Positions 1-5,972 are shown, counted from the first letter of the stretch. The stretch: DNA of 6,347 nucleotides from Candidatus Latescibacterota bacterium (GCA_030669445.1 DAOVDP010000073.1:1-6347); one strand, 5' to 3'. Notes: generated by a model from the sequence alone, not told the origin. Program-made: numbers and translations.

Positions 1-42
1 CAAGATATTCGGCGATGGGAAAGTGGTCCAGTCCGCATATTC

Positions 43-48
43 TATAAT
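43..48 (+). promoter_or_regulatory. Candidate -10 box of the TA operon
   Basis: A perfect TATAAT lies 25 bases before the antitoxin start and would place transcription start near position 55, leaving a leader of about 19 bases that still contains the whole ribosome binding site. No good -35 hexamer stands 16-18 bases upstream (the bases there read AAAGTG or similar), so the promoter would be weak or regulator-dependent. TA operons of this type are normally repressed by their own antitoxin, which would fit. The frame of the antitoxin is open back to base 2, so an upstream gene fragment cannot be excluded. Confidence 0.4.
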
Positions 49-58
49 GGTACCCAAA

Positions 59-67
59 AAGGAGGTG
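59..67 (+). promoter_or_regulatory. Strong ribosome binding site of the antitoxin
   Basis: AAGGAGGTG is a near-complete match to the anti-Shine-Dalgarno sequence and lies 6 bases before ATG 74. It decides the antitoxin start at 74 over in-frame ATGs at 23 and 47, which have no such site. A strong site here fits a labile antitoxin that must be made in excess over its toxin. Confidence 0.85.
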
Positions 68-73
68 TTAAAA

Positions 74-334
74 ATGGGCAATACTGCTAAGGTAAATATT
101 ACATTACCTACAGAGGAACTGAGTAGACTCGATACCTTTGCCCAAAAGGAACATCAGACTCGAAGCGGGTTAATTCGTGAGGCAGTGAGGTCTTTTATGA
201 GGCAGCGAGAAGAGGAGGAAAAGAGACGGAAGGAGAGGATGCAGGAGGCGGCTCTGGATATACGAAAGCTAAGGGAAAAAGCCGGTAGTTGGGATGGCAT
301 TTCGGAGATCAGGAGATGGAGGGAAGCTCGGTGA
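74..334 (+). CDS. vapB: Ribbon-helix-helix (CopG/VapB-type) antitoxin
   Basis: An 86-residue protein that by family should neutralise the toxin encoded next to it and repress their common promoter. Residues 5-44 fit a ribbon-helix-helix DNA-binding fold: a short basic beta strand (AKVNITLP, residues 5-12), a first helix (EELSRLDTFAQKE), a turn with TRS, then a second helix (GLIREAVRSFMRQ). Residues 45-70 form a highly charged helix rich in Glu, Lys and Arg. The tail 'WDGISEIRRWREAR' resembles the toxin-binding end of many VapB partners of PIN toxins. The start at 74 is chosen for its excellent ribosome binding site. The gene ends in a GTGA overlap with the toxin, the usual coupling in such pairs. 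The RHH family is clear; the exact repressor role is inferred from the family. Confidence 0.88.
   Translation: MGNTAKVNITLPTEELSRLDTFAQKEHQTRSGLIREAVRSFMRQREEEEKRRKERMQEAALDIRKLREKAGSWDGISEIRRWREAR
318..323 (+). promoter_or_regulatory. Ribosome binding site deciding the toxin start
   Basis: GGAGGG inside the end of the antitoxin gene lies 7 bases before GTG 331. The in-frame ATG at 316 has AGGAG touching it with no spacing and a weaker GGAG at 304-307. GTG 331 is therefore preferred, although 316 is possible and would add five residues. Confidence 0.6.
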
Positions 335-768
335 AGCAGATATCCGAGGACAGATACGTGGTTGACGCCAGTGTAGCGGTAAAGTGGTACTCTAAAGCAG
401 ATGAGGAAGATCTGACCAAGGCCGACCTATTGATGGATGAGCATATAGAGGGAAAATGTACCCTTTTTGCCCCTTCTTTGCTCTTGTACGAGCTAAGCAA
501 TGCCCTCAGATTTAATCCCAACTTTACTGAGCAGGACGTCATCAGGGCAATAAACGACTTTAACGAACTTAATATCCAGATGATTGATTTCGGTAGCCTA
601 CTGTTTGAAACCATATCCTTAGCATATCGCAAGGAACTAACTGTTTACGATTCTGTTTATGTGACTGCTTCTGAGGTCTACAATATTCCATTGGTTACCG
701 CTGATCGGAAACTCTATGAAAAAGTTAAGGATTTATCCTTTGTTATATTCTTAACCGATTTGAAGTGA
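331..768 (+). CDS. vapC: VapC-type toxin, PIN-domain ribonuclease
   Basis: A 145-residue single PIN domain, the usual VapC length. VapC toxins are Mg2+/Mn2+-dependent ribonucleases that cut tRNA or rRNA and halt translation when the antitoxin is lost. The acidic metal-binding residues are all visible: Asp12 in 'YVVDASVAVKW', Glu54 in 'LLLYELSNALR', Asp107 in 'LTVYDSVYVTASE' and Asp125 in 'PLVTADRKL'. The active site therefore looks intact and the toxin is probably functional. The GTG start overlaps the antitoxin stop in a GTGA, implying translational coupling. No terminator follows directly; the first plus-strand candidate is at 899-946. The cellular target RNA cannot be read from the sequence. 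Confidence 0.92.
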   Translation: MKQISEDRYVVDASVAVKWYSKADEEDLTKADLLMDEHIEGKCTLFAPSLLLYELSNALRFNPNFTEQDVIRAINDFNELNIQMIDFGSLLFETISLAYRKELTVYDSVYVTASEVYNIPLVTADRKLYEKVKDLSFVIFLTDLK

Positions 769-802
769 TATAACTTACGCTCTGTTAAAATAAGCTATTA
801 GG

Positions 803-836
803 TTCCCACCAGAGACTTAATCTCACTGGAGGGGAA
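803..836. other. Imperfect hairpin after the toxin gene
   Basis: TTCCC-CCAG-AGA can pair with TCT-CTGG-GGGAA around a CTTAA loop, with small bulges. It has no T-run on either side, so it is not a convincing intrinsic terminator. It may be an mRNA 3' structure or chance. The rest of 769-864 shows no gene. Confidence 0.25.
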
Positions 837-864
837 AGCACCAGCGTCCGATAGGCCTTAACCC

Positions 865-1203
865 CTACCCTCCTCTTTCCTGCTCTAATTTGTCGAGGAA
901 CCGGCGGAGCATCTCGCTTGCGAACTTGGTGTCCGCCGGTTTTTTTGTTCTCAGGTAAAGTCTGAGGCTCTCTATCTCCTGGCTGGCTGGGCTGGCTGAT
1001 TCCTCTGCGAAGTCCAGAAGATGAGCCAAAGGGATCTTAAGCGCTGTGGCTAATTTGTCTAAGGTTTCCAAAGTGGGCGTCGAGATAGCCCTCTCGATTG
1101 TTCCTATCTCATCTACGCTCAGATCTGCCAATTCGGCAAGCTGTGCCTGAGTGAGGCCCCTCGAAGGTCCGCTGAGATATTTTTGGAAAGGGCGATGGAT
1201 TAT
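865..1203 (-). pseudogene. Truncated XRE-family helix-turn-helix regulator remnant
   Basis: The frame reads as an XRE/Cro-type HTH domain: 'RGLTQAQLAELADLSVDEI' (helices 2-3), then 'GTIERAISTPTLETLDKLA' and 'TALKIPLAHLL' (helices 4-5). A charged C-terminal tail of about 45 residues ends at 865. XRE domains begin with a first helix of the type 'IRELRKERGLTQ'; here it is missing or scrambled. Reading up from the conserved part, the frame runs to a stop at 1204-1206 with no ATG, GTG or TTG except the TTG at 1131. That TTG lies after helix 2 and has no ribosome binding site. A protein from TTG 1131 (88 residues) would lack half of the fold. In a neighbouring frame just upstream, 'ALSKNISADLRG' resembles a normal first helix, which suggests a one-base loss in the GGGG run near 1157-1160. 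I read this as a decayed gene, possibly once a second antitoxin or phage-type regulator. Confidence 0.65.
899..946 (+). terminator. Terminator-like hairpin, candidate end of the TA transcript
   Basis: AACCGGCGGA (899-908) is perfectly complementary to TCCGCCGGTT (932-941), giving a 10-bp GC-rich stem, and the T-run at 940-946 follows. The loop is long for an intrinsic terminator (23 bases), but it contains TCGCTTGCGA, which may fold on itself. It sits about 130 bases after the toxin stop and antisense to the regulator remnant. It could end plus-strand transcription, though the same bases also encode the remnant's tail. Confidence 0.5.
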
Positions 1204-1214
1204 TTACATGTATT

Positions 1215-1324
1215 CAAGTCGAAAAATTGAGATTAGAGGTACCGAAGTGTTCTTTAGACATCTTCACTTTAGTAAAGATGTTTGGTGAACCGATCTGGAA
1301 ACTCTAATCGAAAGTTTCGACTTG
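1215..1324. repeat. Nested long inverted repeat (possible MITE or structured RNA)
   Basis: The outer arms are CAAGTCGAAA at 1215-1224 and TTTCGACTTG at 1315-1324, a perfect 10-bp match. A 6/5-base internal loop follows, then a perfect 8-bp match of GATTAGAG (1231-1238) with CTCTAATC (1302-1309). Near the centre ACATCTT (1258-1264) pairs with AAGATGT (1275-1281). The parts are arranged symmetrically, so the whole 110 bases can fold as one interrupted stem. No target-site duplication is visible, and no open frame of note lies within. It could be a miniature inverted-repeat element, a regulator-binding region or a leader RNA structure. Confidence 0.5.
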
Positions 1325-1335
1325 GAGATAGGTAG

Positions 1336-1363
1336 TTGACAGATTCCGAAAAAGCCCGATAAA
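1336..1363 (+). promoter_or_regulatory. Candidate promoter of the protease operon
   Basis: A perfect -35 TTGACA (1336-1341) is followed after 16 bases by GATAAA (1358-1363), a 4-of-6 match to the -10 consensus. This would start transcription near 1370, about 40 bases before the protease ATG. It is the only good -35 hexamer noted in this stretch. The -10 lies in the loop of a terminator-like hairpin, so the two functions overlap. Confidence 0.4.
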
Positions 1364-1373
1364 TCGGGCTTTT
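1349..1373. terminator. A/T-flanked GC hairpin upstream of the protease gene
   Basis: AAAAGCCCGA (1350-1359) pairs perfectly with TCGGGCTTTT (1364-1373) around a TAAA loop. With A's on one side and T's on the other, it has the form of a bidirectional intrinsic terminator. On the plus strand it would insulate the protease operon from reading from the left. On the minus strand it could end any transcript antisense to the protease. Only 35 bases separate it from the protease ATG, too few for a full promoter plus leader, so it either overlaps the promoter or acts as a leader attenuator. Confidence 0.6.
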
Positions 1374-1397
1374 CTGACAGTACCAACTCCTCAAACT

Positions 1398-1404
1398 GGA
1401 GGGG
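1398..1404 (+). promoter_or_regulatory. Ribosome binding site of the protease
   Basis: GGAGGGG lies 4 bases before ATG 1409 when counted from its end, or about 7 bases when the GGAGG core is used, and supports this start. CTCC at 1387-1390 (or CCTC just after it) can pair with this site across a short loop, so partial occlusion of translation is possible. Confidence 0.75.
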
Positions 1405-1408
1405 AGAA

Positions 1409-4400
1409 ATGAAGGCAAAGGTACGCATCTCGGTGTTTGTTTTTCTTACAGTTTCCTTCATTCCAAATGGATACTTGATCTCCCAGACGCTTCCACCGAT
1501 TTCCAAGCTGAGAGCTTCCAGAAAAGGAATTATTCACAAGTCGCTACTTGAGTTGCATGATAGCTACCTCTCTGAAGGTCTATCGGAAAATAGAATACGG
1601 GCGAAGAGATTAGGAATCAAGTCTGTAGGAGAAAAAGTGAGAGTTGATATTGACTTCTATGGTGAGAAACCGTCGATAGAATACTTAGCAAAATTCGGAA
1701 TAGAAAAGGACGATTCCTTCTACGAGTATGGGAATCATATTCAGATGACAGTCCCGATAAGGAATATCAGAGTTTTAGAAAATTTCCCCAATGTAGCCAG
1801 CGTTAAATTGCCTCCGAAGGGCCACCCAGATATTGTAAGCCAGGGTGTCAAAGTAATCGGGGTTTCAGAATATCATGAGAAGGGATATAATGGCGAAGGG
1901 GTTAAGGTCGCGATTATTGACGGAGGGTTTTCTGGTTATAGCTCGCTTCTTGGTTATGAACTTCCCAATGCAGTGATTACAAAATCTTTCTACGGTAGTG
2001 TATCTGGATATGGAGACATAACTGGTGAAGGGGAAGATCATGGAACTGCTTGTGCAGAGATAATTTATGATATTGCTCCGGAAGCAACGTTTTATCTTAT
2101 AAATTTTGAGACCCTTGCAGAGCTTAATGCTGCTGTTGACTACGTTATTAGCCAGAATGTTGATATAGTATCTCATTCTATGGGTTGGTTCAACACATCA
2201 AACTACGATGGCACAGGAAATGTGTGTAGCCTTGTAGACAAAGCTCGACAGAAACATATTCTCTGGGTAAACAGTGCTGGTAATTCTGCCAACAAACATT
2301 ATGAAGGGTATTTCTCTGACCCAGACGATGATGGCTGGCACAATTTCTCTGGGGTGGAAGAGGTGATAGAGATCGAGGCCGACACTGGGGATATGATGGA
2401 TGTCTATCTGAGTTGGAACGCCTGGCCGAGAACATCTAAAGATTATGATCTCTATTTATGGAAGAAAAACTCCTCAGGAGAGTTTGAGAAGTTAGAATCG
2501 AGCGAAAATGCTCAGATTGGATATCAGGAACCGACCGAGAGCATACATTACGAGGCAACCTACACGGGAACTTACTACGTCTCGGTTCGGAAGAGGTCCG
2601 ACAGTGGTAGTTCCAAGATAGAGATATTTTCAAGCCGCAAGTTTACTGGAGATTCTGTTCCAGAAAGCAGTATCCCAGACCCAGCATGTTCGGAGAATGC
2701 TTTGGCTGTTGGGGCAACTTGGTGGTATAACGACAGCCTTGAAGATTTTAGCTCACGTGGGCCGACAAACAATGACAGGATAAAGCCGGATCTTGTAGCT
2801 CCAAACTCTGTTTCCACGTTCACATATTCCAGTTTCGGGGGAACATCAGCTTCCTGTCCACATGTTGCGGGTGCTGCAGTTCTTACGCTTGAACTGAATC
2901 CGACCTGGAATCCTGCAGAGATAGAGAATTTTCTTTTTGCTAATGCCAGAGATTTAGGGGCATGGAGAAAAGATAATCTATACGGTTGGGGAAGGATTTC
3001 ACTCCCAGAACCTCCATCTAAGCCAAACTTAAGGCCATATAAACTTGCAGACTGGGATTATGAACTGGTTCCTTCCTCTGTTAAGGGAACGAATACTGTA
3101 GACCAGTTGATCGGTGATGAGGTCACCTATTTTGATTTGGCGGTTCTCAATGATAGTGAGACTGATATTGATTCAACACAGATCATTGAGGTGTACATAT
3201 ATATCGATGGAAGCTTTGTAAAAAAACTTACTCGTACAAAAGGAAAAGGACTTCAGGCTGGGTGGTACGTTTACTGGACAGACTTGCCAATCAGAGTCGA
3301 ACCTGGAACGCACATGGTCCGATTTGAGGTAGACCCTCTCAATAGGATTAACGAGAGCAACGAAGATGATAATATTTGGGAGAGGTCGTTCACATGGATA
3401 AAGATATGGAGAGAATATACCTTCCAGACCACCGATCACGCTGCAAGGATAAAAATAGATGGAATCTGGCACGATTCCCCCGAGACCTTCAAATGGGAAG
3501 ATGACACGGATCACGGCGTTAAGGTATCTTCCGTTCAAAATATCTCGGCTGATTCCCGGTACAAATTTACCAACTGGAGTGGAAAGAGCACAGGCACGGA
3601 TACCACAATCTCCATTCACGCCAGTTCTGAGGCAGCGGGAACTTACCAGGCCAATTATGAGAAACAGTATATCTTGGTACTGGATACAGATCCCTCTGGT
3701 CTGTGGGGACCAGCTTCTTCTCCATCGATAAATCCGCCTCCAGAGCCCGGGAACTGGTACAATGAAGGACAAACCGTCACTCTAGCAGCTCCTGACACTG
3801 CCGGCGATCATGCTTTCAACCATTGGGAGTCGGACGGCAAGATTGCAGAGGGGAATCCTATCACAATCACAATGGATACCACTCATAGAGTAGTTGCCTT
3901 CTATGAACTTCTCCACCAATTTGCTCGCATGACTGTAGAAACCGCCAATACCTCAGTAGCACCAGTTGACCTTCATTTCGGTGTCCGTCCAGATGGCACA
4001 GACGGATATGACAAGGACCTTGATGTGTTGAGTCCACCACCGTCTCCTGACACTGAGTTGGATGCCTACTTCTCAATCTCTGGATTGTTCAACAGGTTGT
4101 CCACCGACATAAGGCCATCCGAAAGGGCCCCAGTGATCTGGACTCTGGTCGTGGATTCAAAGTCGGATTTCACCTTGACCTGGGCCATCTCAGCCCTGCC
4201 ACCCAGTTATAAACGTGTTACCCTAACGAACACAATCGACATGAGGACAGACACCACAGCAAGCTTTGACTCTGGAAAATACACCCTTGAGATAGTGGCA
4301 GACACAACTCGGTATGTTAGTGTCATTATTTCTCTCAAGGCTGGCTGGAACCTGGTTTCTCTGCCAGTCACCCCTGTCGATAGCACTCTGAGTTCTCTCT

Positions 4401-5173
4401 TCCGTGAAGCTATAATAGCCTACGGATGGGATGGCTCCAAATATGTGAAAGTGACAACCCTACGAACGGGCAAAGGCTACTGGATCGCTATGGGAGAGGA
4501 TCGGACATATACTATAACGGGGACTGTTCTTAGTTCTTATACCCAAGAGATAACGGCAGGCTGGAACCTAATGGGTTCCTGTTCCGATACCGTAGAATTT
4601 GCCAGCCTGACCACTGTGCCGCCCGGATGCCTGGTGGCCGGAGGCCTGTGGACCTATGGCCCTGAAAAGCGCAGTTATGTCTCCTGTTCCGCCCTTGAAC
4701 CTGGCAAGGGGTACTGGCTGGCAGCTACATCTGATGCAAAACTTGCCGTCGGAAGCGGGTTCTCTAAAGTCGCAGCAAAGGTCGCAAACCACAACAGACT
4801 CTCCGACTTCATCGAGAAATACGGCCCACTACCTCAGTTACCACGGTTAACCGGAGCTAAGCAACAGATTGAATGCAGCAATAAAGGACAACTGCCCGGA
4901 TATCATCTTTTCCAGAATATTCCCAACCCATTCAACACTTGGACCAGCATCTTCTTTGAGCTTCCTCAAAGTGGCCATGTTACCTTAAGGATATATGACC
5001 CTCTGGGCAGAACCATAAAGATCTTGGCTGATGGGGAATTCAAGGCCGGTCGCTGGAGTGTGCGTTGGGATGGTAAGGATAGATCGGGGAACCAAGTAGC
5101 AAGTGGGGTTTACCTATATCGCTTAACAACTGAGTATTACACCAGCACTAAGAGGATGCTATTCTTGAAATAA
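1409..5173 (+). CDS. Secreted multidomain subtilisin-like (S8) serine protease
   Basis: A 1254-residue exported endopeptidase. Residues 1-25 are a Sec signal peptide (basic start, hydrophobic core, likely cleavage near LIS-QT). Residues about 26-150 look like a propeptide. The S8 catalytic domain has Asp171 (VAIIDGGFSGY), His211 (GEDHGTACAE), oxyanion Asn292 (VNSAGNS) and Ser480 (GGTSASCPHVAG), so it should be active. Roughly 120 extra residues lie between Asn292 and Ser480, a beta-rich insert. After it come a CARDB-type domain (538-663), two InlB/'bacterial repeat'-like modules (about 664-837, with 'FTNWSG' and 'FNHWES'), and a domain shared with the next gene (about 839-968). Next is a duplicated 'AGWNL...GKGYW' module (979-1120). 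The end is an FlgD-Ig / type IX sorting-like domain (1165-1254: 'FQNIPNPFN', 'IYDPLGR', 'WDGKDRSGNQVASGVYLYRL'). The protein is probably cell-surface or released; its substrate is unknown. Confidence 0.93.
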   Translation: MKAKVRISVFVFLTVSFIPNGYLISQTLPPISKLRASRKGIIHKSLLELHDSYLSEGLSENRIRAKRLGIKSVGEKVRVDIDFYGEKPSIEYLAKFGIEKDDSFYEYGNHIQMTVPIRNIRVLENFPNVASVKLPPKGHPDIVSQGVKVIGVSEYHEKGYNGEGVKVAIIDGGFSGYSSLLGYELPNAVITKSFYGSVSGYGDITGEGEDHGTACAEIIYDIAPEATFYLINFETLAELNAAVDYVISQNVDIVSHSMGWFNTSNYDGTGNVCSLVDKARQKHILWVNSAGNSANKHYEGYFSDPDDDGWHNFSGVEEVIEIEADTGDMMDVYLSWNAWPRTSKDYDLYLWKKNSSGEFEKLESSENAQIGYQEPTESIHYEATYTGTYYVSVRKRSDSGSSKIEIFSSRKFTGDSVPESSIPDPACSENALAVGATWWYNDSLEDFSSRGPTNNDRIKPDLVAPNSVSTFTYSSFGGTSASCPHVAGAAVLTLELNPTWNPAEIENFLFANARDLGAWRKDNLYGWGRISLPEPPSKPNLRPYKLADWDYELVPSSVKGTNTVDQLIGDEVTYFDLAVLNDSETDIDSTQIIEVYIYIDGSFVKKLTRTKGKGLQAGWYVYWTDLPIRVEPGTHMVRFEVDPLNRINESNEDDNIWERSFTWIKIWREYTFQTTDHAARIKIDGIWHDSPETFKWEDDTDHGVKVSSVQNISADSRYKFTNWSGKSTGTDTTISIHASSEAAGTYQANYEKQYILVLDTDPSGLWGPASSPSINPPPEPGNWYNEGQTVTLAAPDTAGDHAFNHWESDGKIAEGNPITITMDTTHRVVAFYELLHQFARMTVETANTSVAPVDLHFGVRPDGTDGYDKDLDVLSPPPSPDTELDAYFSISGLFNRLSTDIRPSERAPVIWTLVVDSKSDFTLTWAISALPPSYKRVTLTNTIDMRTDTTASFDSGKYTLEIVADTTRYVSVIISLKAGWNLVSLPVTPVDSTLSSLFREAIIAYGWDGSKYVKVTTLRTGKGYWIAMGEDRTYTITGTVLSSYTQEITAGWNLMGSCSDTVEFASLTTVPPGCLVAGGLWTYGPEKRSYVSCSALEPGKGYWLAATSDAKLAVGSGFSKVAAKVANHNRLSDFIEKYGPLPQLPRLTGAKQQIECSNKGQLPGYHLFQNIPNPFNTWTSIFFELPQSGHVTLRIYDPLGRTIKILADGEFKAGRWSVRWDGKDRSGNQVASGVYLYRLTTEYYTSTKRMLFLK

Positions 5174-5175
5174 AC

Positions 5176-5180
5176 GGGAG
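5176..5180 (+). promoter_or_regulatory. Ribosome binding site of the dockerin-like gene
   Basis: GGGAG begins 2 bases after the protease stop and ends 7 bases before ATG 5188. It fixes the start of the second gene and supports co-transcription, as no promoter or terminator fits in the 14-base gap. Confidence 0.7.
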
Positions 5181-5187
5181 TCCAAAG

Positions 5188-5856
5188 ATGCCAAAGAGAC
5201 TTATCATTACAAGCATTATACTTGTCAGTCCCATTGTACTTTATGCTGGAGAAGCCTTGGCGTTACCTTGGACAGTCGATTTGAGCTTACAAAGCACAGA
5301 TACCTCTATCGAACCTATTATCCTAACCTTTGGCTGGAATGATGAGGCCACAGAAGGCTTCAATTCAGGAATAGACCTGCCTTCTCCTCCCAGTCCTCCG
5401 GAAACCACATTTGATGTCTACTTTCCCACCACTGGAATATTTACAAAACTCTCAAAAGATATCAGAAAATCAGGGGTCACGCCTGTTTCGTGGAACATAG
5501 TGACAAGCGGGACGGAAGGGAAGGTTAGCTGGGATCCAGCCGATATCTTGGAGATTTCCTCTGTCGAGAGAATTCGTTTTACAATAGATGGAACAGATAT
5601 GTCCCAGGTCGATCGGCTCTCTTTCGTCGCTGGAAGCACGCTTACAGTCAGGATAGAAAGCAAGCCCTTGCCTAATCCCGGGGATTTCAACTCTGATGGG
5701 AGGGTCTGGACAGAGGACTTTGTGATGTTTGTGGAGAAGTTCGGCCTGACTCAAGATGACCCGATATTCGACGCTGCTTACGATCTAAACAACGACGGCA
5801 GAATTTGGACAGAAGACTTCTGCGAGTTTGTAAGGTGGTTCGGCACAAGCTATTGA
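5188..5856 (+). CDS. Exported protein with dockerin/EF-hand-like calcium loops
   Basis: A 222-residue protein. Residues 1-25 form a signal peptide with a good cleavage site after ALA (A23-L24-A25). Residues about 28-155 are a beta-rich domain clearly related to residues about 841-968 of the upstream protease: both have an FG, then T-x-G, a Pro-rich 'PSPPSPPET' / 'PPPSPDTEL' stretch, D-x-YF, 'LS-x-DIR' and a following Trp. The C-terminal part has two dockerin-type loops, 'DFNSDGRVWTED' (166-177) and 'DLNNDGRIWTED' (199-210), each with the D-x-N-x-D-G spacing that binds calcium and each followed by a short helix. Type I dockerins bind cohesins, but no cohesin is seen here, so the pair may serve only as a calcium-stabilised module. 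The gene follows the protease by 14 bases and is probably in its operon. Its function is unknown; a surface or matrix-associated accessory of the protease is an inference. Confidence 0.85.
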   Translation: MPKRLIITSIILVSPIVLYAGEALALPWTVDLSLQSTDTSIEPIILTFGWNDEATEGFNSGIDLPSPPSPPETTFDVYFPTTGIFTKLSKDIRKSGVTPVSWNIVTSGTEGKVSWDPADILEISSVERIRFTIDGTDMSQVDRLSFVAGSTLTVRIESKPLPNPGDFNSDGRVWTEDFVMFVEKFGLTQDDPIFDAAYDLNNDGRIWTEDFCEFVRWFGTSY

Positions 5857-5930
5857 GTCAAGCGTGCCTTTTTGCCTTGATAGAGGAGTTTAGCTACCCA
5901 AGACTTCTAATTCTCGACACTCTGAACCAT

Positions 5931-5970
5931 AAAAATTGCCCGAAGATATTAGCTGCTCCGGGCGCTTTTT
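5931..5970. terminator. Bidirectional intrinsic terminator between convergent genes
   Basis: GCCCG (5938-5942) pairs with CGGGC (5959-5963). AAAAA at 5931-5935 and TTTTT at 5966-5970 flank the stem, so it reads as a terminator on both strands. It lies 75 bases after the dockerin-like gene on the plus strand and only 2 bases beyond the stop of the minus-strand RlpA-like remnant. The position between converging units supports the call. The loop is 16 bases. Confidence 0.75.
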
Positions 5971-5972
5971 AT

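Noticed and set aside
23..73. Longer antitoxin start at ATG 23 or 47
   Set aside because: These codons lack a ribosome binding site, and ATG 23 lies before the candidate -10 box. ATG 74 has an almost ideal site, and the RHH fold starts right after it.
1..90. Frame 1 open from the window edge to a TAA at 88-90, possibly the end of an upstream gene
   Set aside because: Only 29 codons ('QDIRRWESGPVRIFYNG...') are visible, with no recognised motif, and the stretch carries the antitoxin promoter and ribosome binding site. There is too little to call.
825..1405. Direct repeat ACTGGAGGGGA at 825-835 and 1395-1405
   Set aside because: The 11-base match is mostly a Shine-Dalgarno-like string and the flanks differ, so chance is the simpler reading, although a copied leader fragment is not ruled out.
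3173..3772. A 199-codon minus-strand open frame opposite the protease
   Set aside because: It lies wholly antisense to clear CARDB/InlB-like coding sequence, has no recognisable domain and is low in typical protein character. It is a shadow frame.
5858..5884. Weak hairpin TCAAG...CTTGA just after the dockerin-like gene
   Set aside because: It has only 5 bp with mismatches and no following T-run; the much better terminator at 5931-5970 serves this position.
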